Source: Calliphora vicina
Lineage: Eukaryota; Arthropoda; Insecta; Diptera; Calliphoridae
NCBI RefSeq assembly: GCF_958450345.1
Contig: NC_088784.1
Coordinates: 66,861,747-66,925,746 of the forward strand
Reading direction: 5' to 3'
Length of the DNA stretch: 64,000 bases
The notes under the pieces were generated by a model. That model worked only from the letters and a program-made list of their open reading frames with translations, ran no database searches and was not told the DNA's origin. Below, in pieces: positions 1-11,700 of this stretch. Within the stretch, counting starts at the first letter, position 1, and the number at the start of each line of letters is the position of its first letter. Position numbers and translations under genes: made by a program.

Positions 1-449
1 ATTTTCCCGATTTTGACCCATTGTAGGTCCAACTTACTATAGCCTTATCTACATCGTTGCAATGGACTTTGAAATATCTATCATTAGATATCCATATTGT
101 CTATATTAATGACTTAATAATCCAGATATAGATCAAAAATAGGTCAAAAATCGAGGTTGTCCCGGTTTTTTGCTCATATCTCCGTTATTTATGGACCGAT
201 TTTGCTGATTTTAAAAAAGCAAACTTCTCGAAAGCATGTCTGACAGAATTATTGAAGATTTGGATCCCAAAGATATCTGGGGTCTTCAGAAAATTGATTT
301 CAACAGACTTACGGACATGGCTTAATCGACTCCGCTATCTATAAGGATACACAATATATATACTTTATAGGGTCGGAAATGAAAAATGTAGAAATTACAA
401 ACGGAATGACAAACTTATATATACCCTTCTCACGAAGGTGATGGGTATA
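1..449 (-). repeat. REP-B (mini-me-like retroposon), partial copy running off the window edge
   Basis: Read on the minus strand, this has the mini-me architecture known from Diptera: a short TATACCC hairpin start (413-449), a core with a GACCC/TATAAAGTATATATA-type stretch and a GAGTCGATTAA-type motif (about 324-378), then a tail with 'aaaatcgg'-type text. The same tail text occurs at 33180-33300 and 54150-54310, so three copies support one family. It abuts a REP-A copy at 450. Non-coding. The family name rests on recalled architecture, not on a search. Confidence 0.7.
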
Positions 450-1112
450 ACACGTAAGAAAGTATAGTCGGTCAAGCCCATATGATACCCTACACCAATC
501 TAATTATGGACCAATCGCCATAAAATGCTAGTTTAAGTGATTTTCGGAAGTGGGTCTATATGGCAGCTATGACTAATTATGGACCGATCGTTATAAAATT
601 TGGTGGCATGACTTTTATATATATATAAATTATTTGTACTGATTTTATTGGAATACCAACATTTTTAAGAGATTAATGCTAGTTTAAGTGATTTTCGGAA
701 GTGGGTCTATATGGCAGATATGACTAATTGTGGACCGATCACCGATGGTGAGGTAAGTTCGGATTATATGAAACTTATTCTTGCTGAATTTGGTTTGGAT
801 ATCTATATAACCAAGATATTTATGAGAGCCTAACTATTTTCAGATATGGCAATCGTATGGGGGCTAGAAGAAATAATGGACTGATTCTAACCAAATTCAT
901 TGGGGCAATTGACGTGCTTAGACCAAATTTTGTCGAATTATCTTTGAAATTTCGACCAGTAGGTAATCGACTCAGAATCCTGACTCAGAGTGATCCTGAG
1001 CGGATTGGTATACTTTAAGGTGGGTGTTGGGGCAATATTTCTGCACGTTACAAACATCAACACTAACCCAATATACCCTCCCCAATATGGTGCTGTAGGG
1101 TATAAAAATTCA
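450..1112 (-). repeat. REP-A (mini-me-like), diverged copy
   Basis: It starts with GTAAGAAAGTATAGTCGGTC at 453 and ends at the 'ggtgctgtagggtata' terminus near 1110. In between are the family's repeated 'ggaccgatc..taaaatt' and 'gattttcggaagtgggtct' modules. It is more diverged than the 13-23 kb copies, and its terminal GGTCGG/CCGACC palindrome has decayed. The 79-codon open frame at 990-1229 falls mostly inside it and is not a gene. Confidence 0.75.
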
Positions 1113-2370
1113 GACCAGCTGGTTTATAAGTTTATTCTACAAAAATTATCTACTCAACATGCGTTTTCAGAATTATATGGTCGCTATTCTGTTCCAAGAA
1201 TTCTGTTGGACAGTAATATTAGTTCCTGAAATCAATAATTAAAAAAAGTTAAAAAATGTAAAAATTTATAAAAAAATATTTACACATTTTTAAATAAATG
1301 ATTTCAAGCCTCCAAAAACAAACATAAATATAATGGTGCAATCATGTCATATCAAATCAACAAGGTCCTAAACTGTAAGCCTTTTTAAGCTCTCATACTT
1401 TTTTTATACGAACATAGAATTTGGTTTAAGAATAAAAAAACTCTAGATTGCACAATAAAAACTGTTATTTTTTTCCTACGATTCACTGCTTTGTCAACAC
1501 GTTTTGTATATTAAAAATAAAATCAAATACTTGTTAAAGATATTTAATTTAAATTTTTGAAAAAACAATAATAGTGTTTTACTTTTTTCCAAATAAACAA
1601 CATAAATAATTCCACTTTCAATCGAAATGAAATTTTACTAAAATAACATTTATTAATTTATTTAATGCAGCAATTGTTTAAGGTCATTGCTCAGGTTAAT
1701 AGAGAAAATTTATAACAGAACAAAAAATAAATTTTTTTTTTTTATTTAAAAGTGTAATTTGATGTATTTTCTACGAAACATAGTAAGTAAAAAAAAATGC
1801 TTACATGTTCCACCAAAAACCACAGGATATACGGTATGTTATGTGTATATGATTTTTTCTATTTGAATTTCAATTACTTTTTTCACCTGAAAAACCATTT
1901 CATACACAAACCATATAATGAACAAGTGCAATCCCACCATCAAACAGCAAAGGTTAGAAATATTCATGCATGTTTTTTCCCAACTTTGTTTTTGTGAAAC
2001 CGACTATGTATTCGTTAATTATATTTTCGATTACGAAATAGCATCTGGTTCGAATTTCATCTTCACGTATTCATCTGTTTTTACACTACTGGGTGTGAAA
2101 TGTATATTTGAAACAAACTCATGAATTTTCAGGTTTGGTAAAATTTTTTCCAGTCAGTAAAAAAATGTACTGGTAATAAAATTTGATTTTCTTAATACAA
2201 GTATTTCAAAATTTACATCGCAGAGTTTTTGCCTTCTGGAATGATTCACAATCCTATCGAATGAAGATAATTATTCTACAGGTGCAGATGAAGTTAATGG
2301 GTTATTATATTTTAGAAATACGTTCTAATGTCATTGTGATTTTTAAATAAATTATGCTTTACTATTTGAC
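1113..2370. other. AT-rich DNA with no recognisable gene
   Basis: Very AT-rich sequence with A and T runs. Two short overlapping frames (1797-2124) lack splice context, domain similarity or biased composition. I see no terminal repeats here. Confidence 0.6.
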
Positions 2371-2890
2371 CAAAGCCTCCATATAAAGCTCACTTCCGAA
2401 AATCACTTGAATACAAATAAGTATTTTTTAAATATCGCTATCAGGTTAAAATTCGACAAGCGTAATCCCCATATACATACAAATCGCTGTGGCATAATTG
2501 TTTATTGCTCCCATATAAGGACCACTTCCAAAAAACACATTATTTTTTTTTAAAAAGATCGGTAGCATTTATTCACAAACAATTAATTAATACTCATCTC
2601 TCAGATTAAAATTTGGCATAAATAAACCCCATATATAAGGAAATCGCTGCAATGAATTTTACGAAGACCGGCCCATTTATAAGGACCACCGAAAAACACA
2701 TTAAACTATAAACAAATCTATATTGATTTATTTGATTAATTTGTATACAAAAATCATACTACTGAATTTTGTGAATAGCGATCCATAATTGGTCACATTG
2801 GACCTTATATCGGATGTGCACTTCCGATAATCATTCTGGTAAGTAACGTTATTGAGATGAAATTCAACGAAAATTTTCCTCAATAAAATC
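2371..2890 (+). repeat. Diverged REP-A tail modules
   Basis: Several degenerate copies of the REP-A tail module ('cccatataaggaccacttccgaaaa') follow one another with about 100-150 bp spacing (about 2380, 2510, 2690, 2820). Older than the REP-A copies at 13-23 kb. Confidence 0.6.
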
Positions 2891-2892
2891 AC

Positions 2893-3490
2893 ATTCTCAG
2901 AGATCGCACTATACGAGTTGTTGTAGATGGGATCTCATCAAATGAGTTCAAGATTAATTCAGGGGTATCGCAAGGCTCCGTTCTTTCTCCTACTCTATTC
3001 CTTATTTGTCTAAATGACCTTCTAAGTCAAACTTCCAACCCTATCTATTCTTTTGCAGATGACAGCAACATTTGCCATTCATATTCATTCAACTTATCGG
3101 CGACAGTAGGGTATCCAGCTCTATTGATTCTCTGGAGCATCGTCGCAATGTGGGTTGTGTTTCACTGTTCTATCGATACTACAATGAAATGTATTCTGAT
3201 GAAATTAGGGAACTTGTTCCCGATACCCGTTTCTTGCGAAATACGCGTTCATCAGCGGGGGCTCATCCATTCGTGGTCGATTGGTTAGTGGATCGCACAA
3301 CACACTACAGAAAAAAGTCGTTTTTTAGCCGCACCTGTCCCTTTCAATGTAGGAAAATTCAAATCAAATGTCCACAAACACTACTCCCTCTATTCTCCTT
3401 CCGATAACCTATTTTCCTAGTTCCAACACAATGCATTGCATGAGTAGGGGTCATCCCCTAAGTGCTGGTCCAAGCAAAAAAAAAATAAAT
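2893..3490 (+). pseudogene. 5'-truncated, internally deleted non-LTR retrotransposon (Jockey/CR1-like reverse transcriptase)
   Basis: The frame from about 2896 reads into a reverse transcriptase palm region. It has a GVSQGSVLSPTLF block (about 2959-2997) and the FADD catalytic box (about 3052-3063), a variant of YxDD. Soon after, the frame jumps to the usual C-terminal tail of these elements: a SLEHRRNVG motif, then RSSAGAHPFVVD, then FFSRT at about 3325. The whole thumb region between is missing. A second shift near 3345 leads into the frame ending at a TAG near 3420. A short 3' UTR ends in an A-rich tail at about 3478-3490. No methionine start, endonuclease or ORF1 remains. This is a dead copy. 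Confidence 0.85.
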
Positions 3491-4713
3491 ATTCAAGAAT
3501 CGAGTCAAAATAAAATGTTATTTCCTCTAGTTAAATGTGTATGTGGGGGTTTAATTTTTGAAAGTCGCTAGACGGCGCTGTCGTACTTTTTTTGGATTTC
3601 ATCGTATTTTATTGAGAAAAATTATTGTGAAAATTTAAGAATATTTGACTTTTTCAAAATAAAATCCGGCAAATCCAGCATAGTTTCTTGGAATGACGCA
3701 TAGAACAAGAATCGTGATGCGCCTTTTTACATTTTCTAGACCCCCTATAATTTTACCCACCCTCATTGGGTCATAATCTCCAAATGATTTTTATGTAATT
3801 TTCATTAACATAAATAGAAAAAAATTTTATGTATATGGGCAAATCCTCGTCACGCAGGATTTGCGTGATTTAAATATGAAAATTTTTTGGTTTTTCAAAT
3901 AAGATACTTCCAACGTATACTATACGCTATAGTGAGATTTAAGTGCAATTCCAAATGGCATAAGACATTTCCTTTTAGTTGCCATTTCTTGCGAAATAAT
4001 TGATCGCAAAATTTTGTGACGCTCGTTACAAAAAGTGGAAGTAACATTAAAAGTTGATGTTTTTATTCGTACTTTTAGCGAATTAGAGCACACAAAATCT
4101 TATTCCTAAAAGAAAGAGCAATGAAAGAGAATTCTAATATAACTTATTTGCATGAAAAAACATTTGCCGTTTTCATAAAAAGCCGAGAACATTTTGTGAC
4201 GCACGTTACGTGACGCTCGTTACAAATTATGCAGATGCTAGAAAATTATCTCCTTTTCCGTGAGAAGTTGCAAAAAATTCCATTCAAAGTGAAATTACTC
4301 AAAATTAATTTGTACTTAAATTGAATGGTCAAACATATAGCTGTCAATCGAACCATCTTGTTAACATTTAAGTAATGATAAAAACACATTAAAAAATTAA
4401 AAATTTTGTGTAATATTAAGATATCTGAGCTAGTGTTGGAATTGGTAATCATTTTTGTATGAATGACCATCGAAATACATTTTGTATATATATAAAATAT
4501 AATAAACATATCTAGTCTAATATTACAATTAAGAATTCCAAGTTTGATTCATTTAAAATTTTTTTGTTGGTAGACAGTTTCTGGTACTTGCCCATATATC
4601 AAAACTGTTCAAGAACACCAAATACTTTTAGTTACTGAATAATTTTTCAACTTTGCTATCAAGGATATCATGTTTTCCAACTCATGCCATCAAGAGAATT
4701 GAATTTTCGAGTC
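3491..4713. other. AT-rich DNA, no gene; contains three GTGACG-type motifs
   Basis: No coding region or complete element recognised. The near-palindromic motif GTGACGCTCGTTAC occurs at 4016-4029 and 4210-4223, with the variant GTGACGCACGTTAC at 4196-4209. The 87-codon frame at 4246-4509 shows no domain. Confidence 0.5.
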
Positions 4714-4855
4714 CATTATACATATCGATGGCTTAATATAAAAAGGCCCTAACTCGTGTTTTTTTGTAAGTTAATTCGATAAATGGTCCGATCATATATC
4801 ATAATTAGCCAAAAAAATCAAGTCATAAAAAACACGAGTTAGGGCATTTTTATAT

Positions 4856-6423
4856 TAGAGTTGGGTTTATTAGCTCAGTGAAGTGACCGCTCTTTTCAGC
4901 TCAGCTCACTGAAATGAACTAGGTCGCTATTTTAGCTCATTATCTCAGTATGTTGTATAATGACAATTTCATTTTGAGAATTGCTTGTAGTGAATTAAAT
5001 CAATTATTTCTGTTGTTAGTTGTAAAAACACACAGTCTTTTGACAATTAGAGATTTATGCGTGAAATAATTGATTAAAATTTTAAAAAATAAAATTGTAT
5101 TTTATTAAACTAATATTTTTGCGGAAAAAAGAGTTCATTTTTTATTATTTCTAATTTCCGATGCTAACCAAATGTTTAGCAGAACATTCACTAACTATAA
5201 GGTATTCTTTTACTACAAAATAATAAAATTACCAAAAAACTCAAGATATTAACTGGAATTTGAAAAAGGAAAAATATTTTGATGATCTGATAATTGTGAT
5301 CCAAAATAAAAATGTGACAATAACTAAACCAAAATGAATATTGTTGCAATTTTTGGGTATTTTTCCATTTACATAATGTTAGTTATCAATTGGCAAAATA
5401 TATATTTTTTACCTGACTTTTACAACTTTATATATATGATCAACAAAATTTCTACTAAAAATACGAAAGAAAAATAGTTTTGTGATACAATTTGTATATT
5501 TTCAACATTAACTTAATTATTTTATGATATAACAATATATAAATAGAATTTCTGAATTTAAGGAATAAGATTTTATAAATCTTATTCCTTAAATTCAGAA
5601 ATTCTAAACTGTCATTCCAAAAAACAGCGAAAAACCCACGATAGGTGCTCATGGCAGCTGACAAATGTTCTGTTGATGTAGCAGTATTGTAAAAAAGTGC
5701 ATAAGATATATGTTTTCTAAAAAAGTGATTGAAATAATATTGCTAATTTAATTAAGAATATCAGTACATTGTATTTTTTTAATTATGTGTTTTGTTAGAT
5801 ATAATCCCACTAATGTATTTTTGAAATAGTATTTTTTTACTAATTACATATTTTCAATTACAATTATTATTTTAACAATAACAATTATGTATTTCCCTTT
5901 TTCATTATTATTAATTTATGAAATTTACTTACAAACTGTAGCAATACTCTTTCTTTATTTCATTCTACATCACCATACCATAAATAAATTCACATTCATT
6001 TAATAGCACACATATAAAAATTTCTTCATGAAAACAAAAACAATTTGAATAACTCTAATAATTCTTGAAACAAAAATATATACGCGGCAGCATTCGATCA
6101 TATACATACATAACAAACCTACATTCGAATGATCGTTTTATTTTTGTAGGACACAATACTCACTCACTTTTCAATGTCAGTGAGCGAAAGAATGTAAGAG
6201 CATTGACGAGTAAAGTGAAACATGTGAAACATCTGAAACATTGAAGACGACAAATGAATGTGCTTGTGCAGCTCTTTCATGAGCACTGAACTGAAACCGC
6301 TCAGCGCACAGTTGAAAACGCTCAGTGCTGAGCTGAAAACGCTCAGTATGATGAATGATTCACTTCGCTCAGTTGAGTGAATAGCTCAATTGAACTTGGT
6401 CATTCATGAGCTACACAACTCTA
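4856..6423. mobile_element. hAT-type element, 8-bp TSD TTTTATAT
   Basis: The ends are TAGAGTTG at 4856 and CAACTCTA at 6423. They are flanked by identical 8-bp duplications TTTTATAT (4848-4855 and 6424-6431), the hAT hallmark. Subterminal regions are rich in AGCTCA and GCTCAGTG motifs on both sides (4870-4950 and 6280-6415), as expected of hAT transposase binding sites. The interior has no transposase, so it is a non-autonomous 1.57-kb copy inserted into the arm of the foldback MITE. Confidence 0.85.
5545..5605. repeat. Perfect 29-bp inverted repeat with 3-nt loop
   Basis: The stem 5545-5573 is the exact reverse complement of 5577-5605, with a TAT loop. No mismatch is present although the surrounding hAT interior is AT-rich and decayed, so the hairpin is either young or maintained. 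Confidence 0.9.
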
Positions 6424-6448
6424 TTTTATATTAAGCCTTCGATATGTA

Positions 6449-6780
6449 CATTATTTTCCATGTATTTTCTTTTGGAGTTATTTTAGGTAAAATCTAGGAA
6501 TAATAAAGAAATATGTATTTTAAAAATATAAATAATATATGTTTTTTAATTGGGAAAGCCTAAAGCCTAAGCACATGTATACTTAATGACTATTCCAACC
6601 GAAATATTTTTTTATGAACAGTTGTGAGTACCAATATATTCAGTAATCGCAATCGAATTGTATGATAGTACCTGCAACCGACAAAATTCGATTGGCGACA
6701 AATTTGGTTGCGATAACGAATCTGTTTTCTCTGTGTATAATTCTCTATGTCAAAAACCTTTCTGACTTTTTTTCCCAAAA
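6449..6780. other. Unassigned AT-rich spacer
   Basis: No repeat end or coding signal recognised. Confidence 0.5.
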
Positions 6781-7770
6781 GAAAGCTTAGATATATTCCT
6801 TGAAGACCTATTTGGCCGCTTAGTGGGATGCAAGTTGGATATCCATCAAAATTAATGTTTTGTAACTCAAAACATAAAATTTTTGTCTTTTTATTGCAAA
6901 ATCAAAAAGACCAAAAAGCTATTCAAGGAAAAGTTCTAAACTTTCTTTTGAGCAAAAAAAATAAAAAAATTAAAAGAAGTGTGCATTTTGAAAAAAAAGT
7001 TAAGAAATGTACACTTTTTATACCCATGAGTGGCAAGTTTGTCATTCCGTTTGTAATTTCTACATTTTTCATTTGCGACCCCACAAAGTATATATATTCT
7101 GGATCGTTATAGATAGCGGAGTCGATATAGCTATGTCCGTCTGTGTGTGTTGAAATAAACTTTCCGAAGCCCCCAAATAACTTACATACACGATTCATAC
7201 ATCAATATCTCCGAAATTCTTCCGGCTCTGTTGCTATATGGATATCAATATGGATATCTAATCACCTGTGCATCGACGTATATAAGACCATAGTAAGACC
7301 ATAGTTAACCAAAAAAAAATTTTTCACTAAATATTAAAAAAAAAAATTTAAAAACTAAAAACAAATTTTTTTTTTAATAAAAAATTTCAAAAAAACAACT
7401 GGAAGAAAAAATTTAAATTTTGTTTACCTAAAAATATTTAAAATCTTTATTTTAAAGTATAATTTGGTGAAGGGTATATAAGATTCGGCACAGCCGAATA
7501 TAGCTCTCCTCTTGTTTGAATTATTTTTTTGCTCAAAAGAAAGCTTAGGTCTTTTCTTGAAGATCTTTTTGGTGGCTTAGTGGGATATCTATCAAAATAA
7601 ATATTTTGTAACTCAATACATACAATTTTTGATTTTTTTGCACAATCTAACTTTTTTAATTTTTGGTCAAACGAAAGCTTAGATCTATTCCTTTAGGAGC
7701 TTTTTGGTCGCTTATTGGGATGCGAGTGGGATATCTATCCAAATAAATATTTTCATAGATATCCAATCAA
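6781..7770. repeat. REP-C repeat, interrupted by REP-B
   Basis: The text at 6781-7015 and 7516-7770 is the same family: 'gaaagcttagatctattcc', 'ggtcgcttagtgggatgc' and 'atatctatcaaaataaat' modules. It is also found at 24870-25505 and 60320-61155. The two parts flank an intact REP-B copy, so REP-B inserted into REP-C. Its open frames are A-rich Lys/Phe artefacts. Confidence 0.7.
7016..7515 (+). repeat. REP-B (mini-me-like), near full length
   Basis: It starts with TATACCCATGAG near 7020. The core at about 7070-7160 has GACCCCACAAAGTATATATA and GGAGTCGATATAGC followed by a short GTCYGT tract. The tail ends with a hairpin ATTCGGCACAGCCGAAT (7483-7499) just before 'ctcttgttt'. This is the most complete uninterrupted REP-B copy in the window. 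Confidence 0.8.
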
Positions 7771-7909
7771 CATTAAAAGAAATTCCTTGAAAATAGAATT
7801 TTTGTTCTTTAAGGAAATAATATTCCTTTAATAAATTTGAAGAAAACAGGTAAAACTATTTAGCGATCTAACCTTTTTTAGACTACATAATTTAGCTATT
7901 AGTAATAAC

Positions 7910-8785
7910 CAAAACAAGGATTTTCATGCACTAAAAATTTAAAAATATGCGCTTATAATATGCATTATAAAGTGAGAAAATATGCACTAAAAAATTACAA
8001 AAATATGCAATAAAAACAAATTCATTTGAAATATATTTATTAATAAAAGAAAAATATAAATTTCACTATTTTCAGATAAGGCAATTACATGGGGGCTAGG
8101 AGAAATAATGGACCTATTCTAACCAAATTCAATAGATTTCGTCCTTGGAGTAATAGAAAAGATTATACCACATTTTGTCGAATTATCTTTGACAAAAAGA
8201 TACGATTTCGTTATATAATATGTATACATCCGACGGTATATGCAGACTGTTCTGCAGGTATTATTGAATTACTTCGTTAGCAAAAGTTTAATGATTTCTT
8301 GCAGGCATTACTTTTCTGGCATTAGAGTTGTAGGAACATAGATCTGGTGGATAAATACTAGAACGGAATACTTTAGGTCTATGGCCCAAGACAAAAATAT
8401 TGATAGATCATACTTTAAGATCCGACTGCAAATGGCAAAGATATAACGAAAAATGTAAAAAGGCGAAAAATAAATTATTCGTAACTGTCTTGCAGAAATA
8501 CAATATATTAGGGGGTGTACGGGGAATTTTTTTTGAGGTACGGTCTAATATATAGTGTACACTAATATAAAAATATATCCAAAAGAAAATTAAATATACA
8601 ATAAAATGGAAAAATATGCTAAATATATGAATTTTAAAGAAAAATATGCAAAATATGCATTTATAACAAAATATGCAAAAATATGCCATTTTGTTGCAAA
8701 TTCTTCGATTCGGAAAGATAAATTGTAAGAACTTATTTTGAGTTACTGACTACAAACATGCATTTGCATAGAAATCCTTGCCCTG
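7910..8785. mobile_element. hAT-type element, 8-bp TSD GTAATAAC
   Basis: The left end CAAAACAAGGATTTT and the inverted right end CAGGGCAAGGATTTC are flanked by exact 8-bp repeats GTAATAAC (7902-7909 and 8786-8793). Subterminal AAATATGCA motifs are repeated on both sides (7945-8015 and 8610-8690). The interior carries a REP-A fragment (about 8055-8280), which contributes the 63-codon open frame. No transposase. Confidence 0.85.
8055..8280 (-). repeat. REP-A fragment inside the hAT element
   Basis: The text 'ttttcagataaggcaattacatgggggctagg' parallels 838-875 in the first REP-A copy, followed by the family's 'ataatggacc' and 'tttcgtccttgg' modules. Confidence 0.6.
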
Positions 8786-8793
8786 GTAATAAC

Positions 8794-9330
8794 TATTTGT
8801 GGCAAATATTGGTTTTCTAGGTTTTTTTGTTCTGAACATTTTTTGTTGGACCCACTTTACACATTTTCAACACCAAGCATTTCTTCTACTACCTAGCTAT
8901 GACCAATTATGGACTGATCGTCACAAAATCCAGTATTATAATTTTTGCATAGGTATAACTAATATGTGTAAAGCCTTGCTTCGATATCGATATTTATAGC
9001 AAATTTACTTCCGTTAATGTATTTTTCGGAAGTGATCCATATGTGGGCGCCATGACCAACTATGGGCCGATCTTCATAAAATGAGGTGCGATGATCTCAG
9101 TATAAATATGTATTATTGATATCGAATTTTAAACTGATTACGATAATTATAAGAGATTTATTTAAGTGATTTTCAGAAGGGCACCTAATATGGGAGCTAT
9201 GATAAAAGATGTTACAAGATTCACATCTGTACATAGATATTATATATTTGTGTAAAATTTTGGTTCGAAATCGGTATTTATAAGATTAAGTAGTGAGATC
9301 GAACAAAAAGTTGGCCAAACAATCAAAGGT
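8794..9330 (-). repeat. Diverged REP-A modules
   Basis: Repeated 'agctatgaccaattatggac(c/t)gatcgtcacaaaat' and 'gattttc(g/a)gaag' modules, all decayed. The termini are not recognisable. Confidence 0.55.
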
Positions 9331-9376
9331 CTGCCGCCAAACTGATTACAATGTTATTAAACAGTAGCGGGAGAAC

Positions 9377-9741
9377 TTGTCCGTTGATATAAAGCCTGGT
9401 TCAGGTAGAAGGAATGGTCCTTTTTCAAAAGATGCTGCCAACACATTCTGTAGGAAAACAGTCCGGTTGGCTCAGTACTCGGACTATTTGGTACGAAAAG
9501 TTAAAGCCAATTTAGGCTTGAAAACATACAAGGCTCAAAAAGTTAATGACAGGAACTCTGCTAAAAATTGAGAGACCAAAGACAAAGCACGGAAATTGCA
9601 GTCAATGGATAAGGAAACTTATATTTTTATTTGAACAAATTGACAGAAAACACTATAAAAACCTTAATGGAAGGGTTTCCGGAAATGGTTCATAAATTCA
9701 TCACTATTGATTGGAACTATAAAAATAATATTTTTTTGTAA
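9377..9741 (+). pseudogene. Tc1/mariner-superfamily transposase fragment
   Basis: The frame from 9377 begins DIKPGSGRRNGPFSKDAAN, a Tc1-like linker after the first helix-turn-helix. It continues with LAQYSDYLVRKVKANLGLKT (second HTH) and YKAQKVNDRNSAKN, then a stop near 9571. A DKETY remnant of the first catalytic-Asp block is at about 9610. The core is deleted, and a C-terminal piece (KTLMEGFPEMVHKFIT, about 9655-9702) closes at TAA 9739-9741. At least one stop and a large deletion make it dead. Which Tc1 subgroup it belongs to cannot be told. Confidence 0.75.
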
Positions 9742-10233
9742 GTAGCTATAATAATTTCAAGTGGTTTCTTTTTTATTAACATTCATTTATGTTAAGATTA
9801 ATGTGTTTTTTGATAGTGGTTCTTCTATGACTGCTATAACCAATTATGGACCGAGCTTCATAAGATTTGGTACAACCATTTACAGACATATAGCTGAACA
9901 GTCATAGCTAGATCATCTTAGAATTTTATAAGGACCCCAACTAATATGTTACTAACGGAGTGAAAAAAATGAATATAACTCCCATATTTTTGGTGGTTGG
10001 TATATATTTTATGCAGAGTTTATATTTTGCGCACTCACTATAATTAAATGAAAATATGTCTGCGTTAGAATTGTATTTCAACACAAATAAAACAGTTTTA
10101 TGGCATAAAAAAGGATAAAACCAAACAAATAAACCTGTATTTACTTAATAAATGTATGTACATGCGAATGTGTAAATGTTACAAAAATAAATTAAATTTA
10201 TATATATGTAGTTTGCAAAGTTATACATATAAA
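9742..10233. other. AT-rich spacer with a REP-A scrap
   Basis: A REP-A-like 'gctataaccaattatggaccgagcttcataagatttgg' piece lies at 9832-9875. The rest shows nothing recognisable. If the exon at 10240-10721 is real, this is the start of its downstream intron. Confidence 0.5.
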
Positions 10234-10239
10234 ATATAC

Positions 10240-10721
10240 CTTTTGACCGTGTGTATACTTTTGGCCATTTGTAAAACATGATGCAGCACGTGGCAAATGT
10301 AATTCATCTAATGTTTCAGTAATTGCTGATGTTGATGCAGCAGCAGCTTTTGTTGCCGTTTCCTCTAGCCAATCATTGCGTTCATCCTCATCATCATTAT
10401 CGTCACCATCCACCAACGTATGGCCATCATTACTTTTCAATTTCGTTGTTGTTGTCGCAAGGTACGACAGACCAGCATCAGTTTGTTTTCCAGTTTCTAA
10501 CTTATTTGTATTACCAGTGCCACTGCCACTCCCACCTCCACCAATATTTAAACCCTCTGCTGTGTTGAGAAAACCCTTTAGATTTTCTAAATGTTGTTGC
10601 TGCTGCTGCTCCGTTTGCAACATCTGTTGCGATAACAAACGTGTATCGTATTTGGCTTGGATTTGTTCTGTATCCAAATCATAGAAACTTTGTTCATGAT
10701 CATCAAAATACTCATACGGCA
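10240..10721 (-). CDS. Internal exon of an unidentified fly gene; probable start of a VWC-type Cys-rich module
   Basis: On the minus strand a pyrimidine-rich acceptor ending in CTCCTTCTCCAG lies directly upstream of 10721, and a donor AAG|GTATAT directly follows 10240. The 482-bp exon needs one base from the previous exon and then gives 160 open codons, ending on a codon boundary. The protein starts VPYEYFDDHEQSFYDLD, then has a Gln run, a GGGGSGSGTG linker, an acidic DGDDNDDEDERNDW patch and an Ala-rich stretch. It ends at SCFTNGQKYTHGQK, which resembles the first strand of von Willebrand factor C domains (C-x-x-NG-x-x-Y-x-x-G). The remaining cysteines would lie on the next exon, not found here. 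Such a domain implies a secreted or matrix protein. Gene identity unknown; overlapping plus-strand frames are shadows. Confidence 0.65.
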
Positions 10722-11310
10722 CTGGAGAAGGAGTAGAATGGAAAATACAAAATATAAATTCAAAACATTGTTGGTTATACATATTTTTAAAATGACATTA
10801 AATTTAAATTAGTATTTTTCCCAGTTCGAGGTTATTTCTATTATTTTTATTTTGTCTGTTTTTTGTTTAACATTTCCATTTTATGTGAATTACTCACTCA
10901 CCTGCTTGTACCAGTGATGACAATTGTGTTGTTCCGAACATGCAGGACACACAGCAAATCCATATACAAATTATTCTTTGAAAATTCCACATTTTATTTG
11001 TTGAGTTAAGAGTTGTGTTTGTTTTTTAGTCTGGATGTATTTTAGATATTTGTTTCTGTTTTTGAAAACTTTTATGTTTTTTTGTTTGTAGTATATGTTT
11101 ATTCTTTTTTTTATAAAATGATATGATTTTATTTTTAGCTTTTAGCTAAAAGTATTATTGCTAATGCTGTTTTAAATTCTGGGAAATAAGAAAAAATTTA
11201 TAAAGTTTTTGATTTTTAAGAATTTTAATTAAATACAAATTTCATTATAATTAAGGAGTTTTAATATATAATTTGCAATTTATGAAGAAGTTTTACTATT
11301 AATTTAAAAC
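10722..11310. other. Presumed intron upstream of the exon
   Basis: T- and A-rich, no second exon or repeat terminus recognised up to the REP-A start at 11311. Confidence 0.45.
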
Positions 11311-11700
11311 AAGTAAGAAAGTGTAGCCAGCCGGTCAAGCCCGACCATATAACACACTAAACTAAGTATGAGCAAATCATTATTCAATTCAAATTTCAAA
11401 AAAAAATTTTCGTGTTTTAAGTTTTTTCTATGAAAACCTATACTTTTTTGACCAATGTTTTAAAGAAAATTTTATATAGACAAAAATGAGACATTGTTTG
11501 TTAAAATATTTTTATATTTGAAAAAGTTAGTAAACTTTTTCGAAAAAATTTACCTTGTAAATTAAAAATAGTACAAATCTGTGGTCGTATTGTATGGGAA
11601 AACTAGTTAAATACACTTTTTGAGAAAACACCAAAAATAGAAATTGAGTTTCATTTACTATCACTCTGTCAGATCAAAATTTAAAAGTCGTTTTCATCTA
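11311..11700 (-). repeat. REP-A 5'-end fragment
   Basis: It begins ACAAGTAAGAAAGTG, followed by a CCGGTCAAGCCCGACCATAT palindrome remnant, then diverges into AT-rich DNA. Confidence 0.6.

Larger units (their letters stand above)
4719..6448. mobile_element. Foldback MITE split by a hAT insertion
   Basis: The left arm (about 4719-4770) is the inverted copy of the right arm (about 4825-4855 continuing at 6432-6448). Both read TACATATCGA, then GGCTTAATATAAAAA, then GCCCTAACTCGTG. Subtracting the nested element leaves about 150 bp of hairpin DNA. The flanks are CATTA on both sides (4714-4718 and 6449-6453), a possible 5-bp target duplication. It carries no gene. Confidence 0.75.

Noticed and set aside
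990..1229. 79-codon frame as a gene
   Set aside because: Lies mostly in a REP-A copy; similar frames recur wherever REP-A occurs (13103, 18272, 23004).
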